The notes under the pieces are model-generated. The model made no database searches. It saw nothing but the letters and a program-made list of their open reading frames with translations, and was not told where the DNA came from. Below are positions 44,131-52,666 of a stretch of 64,000 nt of DNA, in pieces. Every line of letters begins with the position of its first letter. Position 1 is the first letter of the stretch. A program made the position numbers and the translations under genes. The stretch comes from S144-45 sp015494035 (GTDB lineage Bacteria; Pseudomonadota; Gammaproteobacteria; Xanthomonadales; Marinicellaceae), in contig JALUIX010000052.1 of the NCBI GenBank assembly GCA_027057345.1, positions 1 to 64,000 on the forward strand, read 5' to 3'.

Positions 44131-46152
44131 TTACAAGCCTCCAGGACCACAGTCGTTTTTCAGAAAATCCAGCACTTCCCGGTACAGGGTTTCGTGATGG
44201 CGCGGGTACCAGGGCATCTGGTGAGGCATGTCTTTGATAATCTTCAAGCGCGCCGGAACTTTTGTTTTGACTTTCTTGTAAAAGTCCTTGGCGTGCCATG
44301 CGGGCGTGCGCACATCCCTGTCTCCAACAACCAGCAACACGGGAATCCCCGCCTTGTCAGTATTTTTCATGGGGTCCATGCCGTTGACAGTACGCCCCTG
44401 GAGTATTCGCTGCAGGCGATTGCTGCTCCAGGCATTCCCGATTTTGGCCAGGTTGGTCACGGGCGCACCTGCAACAGCACATTGATAAGGGCTGTTTGGC
44501 CGAACGGTAGCCGCAGCCGCAGCAAACCCACCGTACGAATAGCCAAAGATGGCCAATCGGTTTTTGTCCGCAATGCCTTGTTCCACCAGCCACTGCGCAC
44601 CATCATCCAGATCATCCTGCATGGCCTTGCCCCATTGTTGGTCTCCCGCTAACCAGAGTTTTCTACCTAGACCGCTGGAACCCCTGTACTGGGGACGCAA
44701 GACCGCGTAGCCGCGGGAAGTCAAAAGGGGCACAAAGCCGGAGCCGTCCCAACCCATAAAATCGCGCGCCCAGGGACCGCCATGAGGCAGAACAATGGCC
44801 GGGATGGGGCCGTCTTCTTTTTTCCAGCCCGCTGGCAAGTCCAGTATGGCCGGAATTTTCATGCCATCACGTGCGGTGTAAATCACCCAACGTTGCTGCC
44901 CCAGATCCTTGGGATCAATATCCGGCCGCTGACTGCCGAGTTTCTTGACTTCTTTTCTGTTGGACAACAGATAATACGTTGGCGGGTGCTGGGCGCTTTC
45001 GGTCATAAACAGAACCCGGGACAAATCATTGTTGTAACCGGTAATGTGAACATTCTTGCCTGCATAGGCCTGCTTCAGGCCTTCATGGATGGACCGCATT
45101 TCCGGATCAACATAAATGGTCTCAACCTTCGGCCCCGCCACTGTGAACCCTAATAGCCGGTTGAAATTGGAGGGCTGACTGCCGAATATCAGGCGGGCAA
45201 TGTCATATTTTGGGTGGCCGACCAAGGGTTCCTTGTCGAATTGACGGGTTTTCGGGTCATACATCCATGCCTTCACCGTGTCCGAGAACTGGTTGCTGAG
45301 CACATAGTATTTGCCGGTTTTTTCATCATGGCCCACCACCGAGACAGTGTAGCGATCACCGAGTTTGGTTGTGAGCTTGTCATGAACTTCAAATTCACCG
45401 GTTTTGGGGTCCCGAATTAAGACCTTTTGTTCAAAGTCGCCGCCAGCAACAGGTTCAATGGTCACGCGCGTGAGTACCTTGCCGTCGCGCGGATCAAAAA
45501 GTCCAGGAGCTGCCTTGCGGTTTTCCTTAATCAGGAAAGTGGATTTACCCGTTTTCAGGTTGTACAGGAAATAATCCGCCGAGCCAGTTATTCCGGTCAC
45601 TTTACGGATAATGACATGTTCCGGATCCAGTGGCAAATTGCTGACCAGGCTGGCGCTCCCGGCAATATCCAGACAATGGCGCATTCGCTCGCCCATGCCA
45701 GTCTTGTTCACACCCTCGGCAAAGGCTTCGGTAAACTGCTTGTGGTTGGCGTCAGTCAGGTAGTTTTTAAAGACGAACGTTTTTGTGGAGCCACTGAAGT
45801 TTCCTTCGCCACAACCTGCCAGGGGGCCGGTCCACTCCTGCCGCCCTGTGACCAGCAATTTGCCGGCTTTTAGTGCATTCGCCGCAATAAATTTCATTCG
45901 CTTGCCACTTGGAGTAATCACAGGACCCTTGGACATATTGTCCAGGTCCCAGGTTGCCAGGGCGGTTTCCCTGAAATTACTGCCAGGGGCAGCGACCAGC
46001 GCAACCAGATGCTTGCCATCGGCACTCATGGAAACCGAGTCGATGACCGGCACATGGGACAATGATTCAACCGGTATGGGTTTAGCGATAACCTGTGCAG
46101 TCAGGAAAAGACAGGACAACAAAAAAACGGAGAGGAAACGGAAAGTAGTCAT
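44131..46152 (-). CDS. S9-family prolyl oligopeptidase-like serine peptidase
   Basis: This is an exported peptidase that probably cuts short peptides in the periplasm. From MTTFRFLSVFLLSCLF (46152) the 673-residue protein has a signal peptide ending near VIAKP and a beta-propeller domain (about 30-400). The alpha/beta hydrolase domain follows with the nucleophile in FGYSYGGFAAA (Ser about 537), the acid in VVGDRDVRTP and the late histidine in KDMPHQMPWY. It follows a TonB receptor gene on the same strand, a pairing seen in peptide-scavenging bacteria. A terminator hairpin lies between them, so coupling would need read-through. Confidence 0.88.
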   Translation of the reverse strand: MTTFRFLSVFLLSCLFLTAQVIAKPIPVESLSHVPVIDSVSMSADGKHLVALVAAPGSNFRETALATWDLDNMSKGPVITPSGKRMKFIAANALKAGKLLVTGRQEWTGPLAGCGEGNFSGSTKTFVFKNYLTDANHKQFTEAFAEGVNKTGMGERMRHCLDIAGSASLVSNLPLDPEHVIIRKVTGITGSADYFLYNLKTGKSTFLIKENRKAAPGLFDPRDGKVLTRVTIEPVAGGDFEQKVLIRDPKTGEFEVHDKLTTKLGDRYTVSVVGHDEKTGKYYVLSNQFSDTVKAWMYDPKTRQFDKEPLVGHPKYDIARLIFGSQPSNFNRLLGFTVAGPKVETIYVDPEMRSIHEGLKQAYAGKNVHITGYNNDLSRVLFMTESAQHPPTYYLLSNRKEVKKLGSQRPDIDPKDLGQQRWVIYTARDGMKIPAILDLPAGWKKEDGPIPAIVLPHGGPWARDFMGWDGSGFVPLLTSRGYAVLRPQYRGSSGLGRKLWLAGDQQWGKAMQDDLDDGAQWLVEQGIADKNRLAIFGYSYGGFAAAAATVRPNSPYQCAVAGAPVTNLAKIGNAWSSNRLQRILQGRTVNGMDPMKNTDKAGIPVLLVVGDRDVRTPAWHAKDFYKKVKTKVPARLKIIKDMPHQMPWYPRHHETLYREVLDFLKNDCGPGGL

Positions 46153-46190
46153 ATAACATTCTCCAGGGCATAAACGTCCCATTGAAATAA

Positions 46191-46224
46191 AAAAGCTGGT
46201 GGTACCTGAGGCACCACCAGCTTT
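46191..46224 (-). terminator. Rho-independent terminator after the large TonB receptor
   Basis: On the minus strand, AAAGCTGGTGGT pairs with ACCACCAGCTTT around nine bases, followed by a T tract. It is 22 nt after the receptor stop and 38 nt before the peptidase start. Confidence 0.88.
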
Positions 46225-46246
46225 GAGTGTTAATCATGATGCCGTT

Positions 46247-49200
46247 TTAGAAACGGTAATTAAAACGCATGAAGTAAGTACGGCCTAACAGGTCATACTG
46301 GGTGGCGGCAATGGGGACATTACCGCGACGTGCGGCCACACCACTGGACACAATATCCGGCTCGGCATCAAGCAGGTTCTTGATTCCGAACAATACGTCC
46401 CACTTGCTTTGTTGGTAAAGCACGGAAACATTGTGATAGACCGCTGAATCCATATAAATATCCCGGTAGGCCGGTGAAAAACCGAAGTAACTGGTTTCGG
46501 CGTCCACAAAGGGCGAATTGTCGGTACTGGAAATGTATTGCCAATAGTAGTTGAACTTCCAGTCAGCGCGGCTGAAGCTGGTGCGTAAATTGGCCACCAC
46601 CTTTGGACTGCCGATGGTCCCTACATTGTCAACCGTGTCAAAACCCTGCACCTGATCAGGATCAAACAGGCGCTGGACATTTTCAAGGTTCCAGGTAGTT
46701 TGCAACTCCGTTTCCAGACGCCCGACATCCAGGTTATGGTGCCATAACAGGTTCAGATCAACTCCACGATACTTTTGCTTGTTAATGTTAATAAATGTAT
46801 CGGTGACTGTCAGAATCTGGTTCGGGAACTGTGGATCGTCCCCTGGCGCCCGGGTAAACAGGTCACAGAAAGCATTGGGGAAATTTTCTGAGTTGTAGCA
46901 ACCGGCAAGGATCGCACCGGGACCCAGTTGTGAGATCTGATTATTGACTTCGATGTCGATGTAGTCAATCGCCACACTCAGGTCGGTAAACTCCGGTGTC
47001 CACACCAAACCAAAAGTAAAGGCTTTGGAGGTTTCTGGCTCCAGATTGTCGGCACCGCCCCCGGAAATGACTGTTGCCGATGAGGTTGGGCCAGTGGGAT
47101 AGTCCGGCGGAATGCCCTCTGCGGCGCAATTCTCGCGAATACGATCGTTGGTGCTTTCTCCCCAGTTGATGCAGGGGTCAATGGACAATTGTCCAACAAA
47201 GGAGGTTTCATTGCCCAGAAACAGTTCAAACAGAGCTGGCGCACGATACGAGGTTCCGGCAGTTGAACGGAACATGAAAGTTGGAGTGACCCGCCATGCC
47301 ATGCCTGCTTTCCAAACGGTATCACTGCCACCGACCTTATAGTCAAAGGCTCGTGCAGAAAGACTCAAAGTCAACTCTTCAACCGCTGGCAAACCGGCCA
47401 GCAAGGGAATTTCCGCCTCGGCAAAGATTTCGGCAACCTCGTTGGTTCCCTTGGTAACCAGGGCAGAGCTTTCACCCCAAAGGTCACCACTTCTGGAGGC
47501 CTCACTGGGTTGGTCATCAATGCTGAAACGGCGATATTCAACCCCGGCTGCCATTGCCAGTGTGCCTGCTGGCAGCTCGGTCACGTCACCGGAAAAGATG
47601 GCATTGACCTGGAACTGATCGTAAACCGTATTGCCTGTGTGATTGATGCCCACGGCATCGATCAGGGTAGCCATATCTTCGCCACTGAGAATGCCCGGTG
47701 AAAAATAATCCACCAACGGTGCATGAGCCTGCCCGCCTGGGAGTGAAACGTCAGCTGAGCGGGAGGCTGAAATGGAATTGCGCGAATAATTGCCATCGGA
47801 ATAGGAGTAAGAGCCGGTCACACGCCAGTTCCAGTATTTTTCTGTAGGCAAAACGCCTTCAAGCCCAGTGGAAAAATAGTAAAAGTCTACGTCCACCTCG
47901 GTGTTGGAGGGATACGGCATAACGGGTATGGAAGCGATCAAGCCGTTAAAGTATTCTGGATCGTCCTCGTAAGGGCGGAAGAAGGCACTGCCGATAAGCG
48001 GAAAGAATTGACGCCAGTTCTTGGCTGTGGTTTTGCGGTTGCTGTAAAGGAAATCCGCGTCCCAGTCGGAGCCACCAAACGCATCCAGATTATAATCAAA
48101 GGTGGCATAAACGTTTAAACGTTCCTGTTTATTGATGGCGTACTCGGATTGGGTAAATTCACCCGTGAGCACGTCGTTGTAAAACGCCACCCCTCCTTCA
48201 TCATCATAACGGCCATTTTCCCGTGGGCGGTAACCGGGAATTGGCCCAATGGTGGTGCCGTCCCAGGAGGGAACCAGGCGAGTGCCTTCGACCAGATCAA
48301 GTATGGTGTTGTAGTACAGGTTTTGACAACCGGAAAGCCTTGTGCCTGCGGTAATCGAGCGGTCTTCCCGATCAATATTATTTCCCTGCGCATCTGTGTA
48401 AAGGTCACGCGGACAGGACAAGAAATCACGCTCACCAATTTTCAGTGGCTCACGATATTGCCACTGGGCCGCTATCGTGGCATTACCCTTGTCAAAGTTC
48501 CACCCGTTAATAAAGCCAAGGCGATACATTTCACCGCCTCCAGCTTCTGGCAACTCGGTTAAGGCATTGACTTCAAAACCGTCCACTTGGCGACGGGTGA
48601 TGATATTGGCCACACCGGCGACCGCATCGGAACCATAAATGGATGAGCTGCCATCCAGAACCAGTTCGACGCGTTGAACAGCGATTTCAGGCAAGGTCGC
48701 CAGATCCAGCGACTGGGTTTGTCCACGAACACCACTGCCCCCTGTACGGCGGCCATTGAGCAAGACCAATGTGCGCGTTGCACCCAGGCCGCGCAGATCC
48801 AAAGTCTGAACACCGGTACCGCCCTGGATTACAAAACCGTTAAACTGGTTATTGAGCTGTGTTGTGCCTGCTGCTACGGTACTGCCCTGCAGGATATCAG
48901 CCATTTCCAGCTGACCGACCTGAGCCTGTGTGTCAGCGTTAATAATCTGAACCGGAGAGGTTGAAACAAAATCTTCGCGCTTGATCAACGAACCGGTGAC
49001 TTCAACACGTCCCAGATCAACACTTTTGTTTTGCTCCTGGCTGCTTTCATTTTTTTTCTTATCTTTGTCTTCTTTGTCTTTTTTTTCTTTTCTTGCAGCT
49101 TCTGCCTCGTTCTTTGTGGCCACGTCAGATTGATTGCCGCTGTTAGCAGATTGCGAATTATCCTGTGCTCCGGCCTGGGCAGAAAGCACTGATAATGAGG

Positions 49201-49258
49201 CGACCAGCAGAACGACCTTCCAACGTGAGGGCGACTCTTGCATGTCTTGAGTTTTCAT
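46247..49258 (-). CDS. TonB-dependent outer-membrane receptor (peptide-type)
   Basis: This is a large receptor of 1003 residues. The signal peptide (WKVVLLVASLSVLSAQAGAQ) is followed by an unusual charged spacer of about 50 residues rich in K, E, D, N and Q. The TonB-box-like VDLGRVEVTGSLIKRED and the plug come next (LDLRGLGATRTLVLLNGRR; LDGSSSIYGSDAVAGVANII). The barrel ends TYFMRFNYRF. The plug motifs are of the kind seen in receptors paired with peptidases. The start at 49258 has GGAGAG upstream; further upstream codons are not supported. It has its own promoter and terminator, and an S9 peptidase gene follows. Confidence 0.93.
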   Translation of the reverse strand: MKTQDMQESPSRWKVVLLVASLSVLSAQAGAQDNSQSANSGNQSDVATKNEAEAARKEKKDKEDKDKKKNESSQEQNKSVDLGRVEVTGSLIKREDFVSTSPVQIINADTQAQVGQLEMADILQGSTVAAGTTQLNNQFNGFVIQGGTGVQTLDLRGLGATRTLVLLNGRRTGGSGVRGQTQSLDLATLPEIAVQRVELVLDGSSSIYGSDAVAGVANIITRRQVDGFEVNALTELPEAGGGEMYRLGFINGWNFDKGNATIAAQWQYREPLKIGERDFLSCPRDLYTDAQGNNIDREDRSITAGTRLSGCQNLYYNTILDLVEGTRLVPSWDGTTIGPIPGYRPRENGRYDDEGGVAFYNDVLTGEFTQSEYAINKQERLNVYATFDYNLDAFGGSDWDADFLYSNRKTTAKNWRQFFPLIGSAFFRPYEDDPEYFNGLIASIPVMPYPSNTEVDVDFYYFSTGLEGVLPTEKYWNWRVTGSYSYSDGNYSRNSISASRSADVSLPGGQAHAPLVDYFSPGILSGEDMATLIDAVGINHTGNTVYDQFQVNAIFSGDVTELPAGTLAMAAGVEYRRFSIDDQPSEASRSGDLWGESSALVTKGTNEVAEIFAEAEIPLLAGLPAVEELTLSLSARAFDYKVGGSDTVWKAGMAWRVTPTFMFRSTAGTSYRAPALFELFLGNETSFVGQLSIDPCINWGESTNDRIRENCAAEGIPPDYPTGPTSSATVISGGGADNLEPETSKAFTFGLVWTPEFTDLSVAIDYIDIEVNNQISQLGPGAILAGCYNSENFPNAFCDLFTRAPGDDPQFPNQILTVTDTFININKQKYRGVDLNLLWHHNLDVGRLETELQTTWNLENVQRLFDPDQVQGFDTVDNVGTIGSPKVVANLRTSFSRADWKFNYYWQYISSTDNSPFVDAETSYFGFSPAYRDIYMDSAVYHNVSVLYQQSKWDVLFGIKNLLDAEPDIVSSGVAARRGNVPIAATQYDLLGRTYFMRFNYRF

Positions 49259-49621
49259 AAGGTTCTCTCCAGTTAAAACCAGCCAAATATCTGTCAGTGA
49301 AATTAATGCAGAACCATCAGCAGCAACCAATGGTCAAAAAGCATCCTGATCCAGCAGTTTGTTAACAAGTCGTTAACAACCCGCCTAGTTTTTCAGTTTA
49401 TAACGAATTGCCCCCCCTATGTCAACTTTATATAACCGACCTGCCATCGACAAAACAGCTATGAATAGACCAGCCTCTCAACACAGGGAAGAAACAGGTC
49501 ATTCGTCCTCTTCGTTAGTCGTTGCCTGGAAAATCGTTTATGCAACGACCACCCACATTCCCTCAGTTCACTGATACAACCGGCAAAAACGCAAGCACTA
49601 ACAGATTCCTTTACTTGCTCG
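49259..49621. other. Upstream region of the large TonB receptor
   Basis: The 363 nt contain the receptor promoter (49397-49425) and two nearby GTTAAC motifs (about 49359-49377) downstream of it in the transcript. No gene was seen. Confidence 0.6.
49397..49425 (-). promoter_or_regulatory. Sigma-70 promoter of the large TonB receptor
   Basis: On the minus strand TTGACA and TATAAA are spaced by exactly 17 nt (the spacer contains seven Gs). The leader would be about 130 nt, with two GTTAAC motifs in it. Confidence 0.65.
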
Positions 49622-50062
49622 TCAGGCCACAAGCACGGTGTGCGCCAACAGCGCTCCGATGGCCGCGCCCAACAAAAACAGCAGACAAACAAAACCTACC
49701 AGCCAGGCCAGAAAACGCACCGGCACAGGGTTGGGGCCAGTGTGTATCAGTGCGTGCACTATGCGGCTGACCACAAACCCCCAGGCAAACCAGAGGGTTA
49801 ACAGGCCAACGGCATTCAACAGGTACAGTATCACCGCCAGCACATAGAAAAGCACCGGTAGCTGAAATTGGTTGCGAATGTTGTTATTGATTTTCTGCAC
49901 ACTCACGGGCCAGGCATTCTCGTGCAATGGGCTACGGGCCCGGTCCACGGTGCCAGCCTTGATGGCCTGGCTCTTGGCCACAGCCAGGGCAAAAAACATG
50001 GCCACAGTCAGCAGCATTTGCACCAATACCGGCAGAAAAATCAGCTTTTGTTCGATCCCCAT
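49622..50062 (-). CDS. MAPEG-family membrane protein
   Basis: This is a four-helix membrane protein of 146 residues in the family of glutathione-linked and eicosanoid enzymes; bacterial members are mostly uncharacterised. The motif NNIRNQFQLPVLFYVLAVI (about residues 59-77) is the family hallmark, with NxxxNxFxxP-type residues. RIVHALIHTGPNPVPVR follows between helices 3 and 4. It is single and divergent from the small beta-barrel gene across repeat copy 12. Confidence 0.88.
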   Translation of the reverse strand: MGIEQKLIFLPVLVQMLLTVAMFFALAVAKSQAIKAGTVDRARSPLHENAWPVSVQKINNNIRNQFQLPVLFYVLAVILYLLNAVGLLTLWFAWGFVVSRIVHALIHTGPNPVPVRFLAWLVGFVCLLFLLGAAIGALLAHTVLVA

Positions 50063-50242
50063 TTAGTGTTCTCCTCAGCGTCTTAAAAAATGATTCGATG
50101 CTGGTCTGTCAGGCCAGCCTGTTGTTGTGGGCTAATACGCTTGACAAGCACTTCTATAACGGAGATTACCACAACCACCCGCAATACGTTTAATAGTACA
50201 AACACCAACCTCAAGAATCAGCCAGGAATCACAATGCGAGCT

Positions 50243-50407
50243 TTAGGGAGGCTCTGATTGAATTTGAACGAAGCAGCTTATGCCGGAAATGTTCGAGAAC
50301 AAGGCGAAGTTTGCAGCCAATAGCAGGCTATTAGCAAGGACTTCAACACCGTTATCGGACATTTCAGGTATGAGAAGCGAGTTCATGATTCGATCAGAGC
50401 TTCCTTA
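50243..50407 (+). repeat. Intergenic hairpin repeat, subfamily A, copy 12
   Basis: A full-length A element with TTAGGGAGGCTCTGATTGAAT at the left and CAGAGCTTCCTTAG at the right. It lies in the divergent space between the MAPEG and beta-barrel genes. The 180 nt to its left show no feature. Confidence 0.87.
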
Positions 50408-50497
50408 GGTAGTGTGGGGCGTTTTAAGCCGTGAAAGCCTACGGGGCCTTTGTGTTGTAGTGTCGGCCTGAGTTTATTTTCCTGCATCACTTAAGTA

Positions 50498-50526
50498 TTG
50501 ACGAGGGATGAAAAATGTCTTAAAAC
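50498..50526 (+). promoter_or_regulatory. Possible promoter of the small beta-barrel gene
   Basis: TTGACG and TAAAAC are 17 nt apart, about 90 nt before the ATG. The match is partial. Confidence 0.35.
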
Positions 50527-50615
50527 TATTTTTATGTTTTGTTCTTCTTGGTAGACAAGCAACCATTCTGGAACGAAACCGACACAAACCACACTTCACA
50601 CAACGAGGCATACTC

Positions 50616-51215
50616 ATGAAAAAAATCTCACTGGCGGTTTTTGCCCTGATTTTCTCTGTGGCGGGACAGTGCCAAACCCACATCGGCACTCAAAAAGACA
50701 AACTCTGGACGTTCGGTATTGGCGCCGGCACGGCCAGTCATGAGCTCACGTATTTCGATCTTTACGATTACAACGACAACGCCTATTTCATTTCACTGCA
50801 ACGAAACATCAAGTCCTGGGTTTCCCTCGAGACACGCTATGTGGACCTGGGAGAGACCCGCGGTGAATTCTTCCAGATACCACCGGACGTAATCTCCCTT
50901 CAACCCAATAAAATGAAGATCAACGCCAAAGGGCTGGCCTTGGCACCGGTTTTCACCATCCCCGTGAATGAACACCTGCGGATTGCCGGTCGCGTGGGGC
51001 TGTCCAGTCTGTCTGTGGAAGAGTTTATCCTCGGCGGCGAGAACCCGCTCCATGGCCAGGAAAGGCAAACAAAGCTCTTCAGCGGCATCGCGGTGGCTTA
51101 TCGGCTGAACCAAACCTTTTCTGTCGGTGGCAGTTGGGACCTATACCGGGTTGACACATCAAGGGGGAACCTGGACATCAACCACTACGCTGTGAACCTT
51201 AAGCTTCATTTCTAG
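50616..51215 (+). CDS. Small outer-membrane beta-barrel protein (OmpA/OmpW-like fold)
   Basis: The function is unknown. The 199-residue protein has a signal peptide (MKKISLAVFALIFSVAGQ, cleaved near CQT) and alternating beta strands (VSLETRYVDLGETRG, LRIAGRVGLSSLS, TFSVGGSWDLYRVD). It ends in HYAVNLKLHF with the C-terminal phenylalanine that BAM recognises. It fits the eight-stranded OmpA-like barrel class. The start at 50616 has ACGAGG upstream; an earlier in-frame ATG at 50508 lacks a signal-peptide pattern. Confidence 0.8.
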   Translation: MKKISLAVFALIFSVAGQCQTHIGTQKDKLWTFGIGAGTASHELTYFDLYDYNDNAYFISLQRNIKSWVSLETRYVDLGETRGEFFQIPPDVISLQPNKMKINAKGLALAPVFTIPVNEHLRIAGRVGLSSLSVEEFILGGENPLHGQERQTKLFSGIAVAYRLNQTFSVGGSWDLYRVDTSRGNLDINHYAVNLKLHF

Positions 51216-51405
51216 CGAGTCATACCTGAGTCTTTGAGCGATCAAAAAGGAAGCCCTTACTGCTGTTAGTAAACCTGCCACGTTGAGGCAAAGGCTTTTT
51301 GCCACCGGAAAACAGCCAATAAACTTGACAAAAATGGCAAACAGCAGGAAAATGCACGCCCTCATGACGGTGTTCACCGCATGGGTTTCACCTCACAAGG
51401 CTTGT

Positions 51406-51482
51406 GGCTATGTAGCTCAGCTGGTTAGAGCACAGCACTCATAATGCTGGGGTCGGTGGTTCAAGTCCACCCATAGCCACCA
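51406..51482 (+). tRNA. tRNA-Met (CAT), elongator type
   Basis: The cloverleaf starts GGCTATG, with the D arm AGCTCAGCTGGTTAGAGC, the anticodon loop CTCATAA, the T arm GTGGTTCAAGTCCAC and the end CATAGCC-A-CCA (77 nt). The paired first base and overall match to E. coli elongator tRNA-Met favour elongator over initiator. The 190 nt before it and 140 nt after it hold no recognised gene. Confidence 0.96.
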
Positions 51483-51625
51483 TCTTGCCTTTTATCCCCT
51501 GATCATCCCTGGTCACTGCGGCTCCACCCCAGACAAGTTATTCTTTACTGGCAATAAAATAGTTGGATTGGGTTTTGTCGTGGTCAAGTTTTTGGCAGAG
51601 ACCCGGTATCAGTTACCCGAACGTT

Positions 51626-52627
51626 TCAATCGGACTGCTCCAGCTCCATGGCGTCGACCAGCCGCTGACAGCTGGCCGGGTTGAGGTTAAAGCCGTTCCG
51701 GTAGTGCCCGCAATGCAAGTAAAGATTGCTTATCCGCTCGTGTCGGCCAACCAGGGGAATCCCATCAGGCTGATAGGGTCGCAGGCCAGCCCAGGTGGCC
51801 ACCACCCTATCGGGCGTCAAGGTACTGTCAAGGGCAGCGGCTTCCGCAATCAGCGTTTCAATGGCCTGTTGCTTTGGAAGGCTGTCCCACGTACCCGGTT
51901 CCAGCGTACTGCCGGCCAGCACCTTGCCATCCTGACGCGGCACCAGGTAAATGCGCTCGGCGATGCGCATGGGGCGCACACCGCTTTTGCCACTGTCAAA
52001 CAGCACCATCTGGCCTTTAACTGGCGTTGGCAAGCGGGAATCACCCAGCCAGCGCGCGGTCCAGGCGCCCGTGGCGGCCACAAAGGCATCCGCGTGCCAG
52101 CGTTGCTGGCCATCGGTGACGTACGTCAACCGGTGTTCCTGCGGCGGTGGCTGTATGCGGACACCACTGACAAAACGCACGCCACGCTGGCGCAACAAGC
52201 TCAACATGGCTTTTAGCAGGCGGGGATTTCTGACCTGGGCAAAATCGGGCAGAAACAGCTCGGGCGTTTTGCCTGTCGCGGAAATCTCGTGGCGGATGCC
52301 ATGACGGGAACACCAGCTTCTGGCCTTTTCCAGTACCACCGGCTGAATGCGCAAACCACAGCGCAGGTATTCCGGGTCGATGCCGGATTCGTGTTGAATG
52401 CGGGCAAAGAAATCATCGTACTGGCGATAGGAGTCCAGAAACAGCCGCTGCACTGGTTCTGGGTAATCCCAGGGGCAAATGGGGGAGAGGATGCCACCTC
52501 CGGCCCATGACGCACGCGTGGCCAGTGGGTACTGATCCAGCACGGTGATATCACGTACACCGCGATTGCCCAGCTCCCACGCCGCCGACAAACCGGCAAT
52601 GCCGCTGCCGATAATGACCACTTTCAC
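51626..52627 (-). CDS. FAD-dependent D-amino-acid/glycine oxidase family protein (ThiO-like)
   Basis: This is a flavoprotein that probably oxidises an amine or amino acid. The 333-residue DAO-family protein opens with the Rossmann motif VVIIGSGIAGLSAAWEL, followed by VLDQYP. The C-terminal part has TWAGLRPYQPDGIPLVG and the FAD-contacting CGHYRNGFNLNPASC. The length fits glycine oxidase ThiO, but no thiamine genes are adjacent, so the substrate is open. It follows the M28 peptidase gene with a 39-nt gap; amino-acid breakdown after peptide cleavage would be a reasonable link. Confidence 0.85.
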   Translation of the reverse strand: MKVVIIGSGIAGLSAAWELGNRGVRDITVLDQYPLATRASWAGGGILSPICPWDYPEPVQRLFLDSYRQYDDFFARIQHESGIDPEYLRCGLRIQPVVLEKARSWCSRHGIRHEISATGKTPELFLPDFAQVRNPRLLKAMLSLLRQRGVRFVSGVRIQPPPQEHRLTYVTDGQQRWHADAFVAATGAWTARWLGDSRLPTPVKGQMVLFDSGKSGVRPMRIAERIYLVPRQDGKVLAGSTLEPGTWDSLPKQQAIETLIAEAAALDSTLTPDRVVATWAGLRPYQPDGIPLVGRHERISNLYLHCGHYRNGFNLNPASCQRLVDAMELEQSD

Positions 52628-52666
52628 GCCGTGCGTTGCCTCCTCCGAATCGGTGACAACCCGGGG

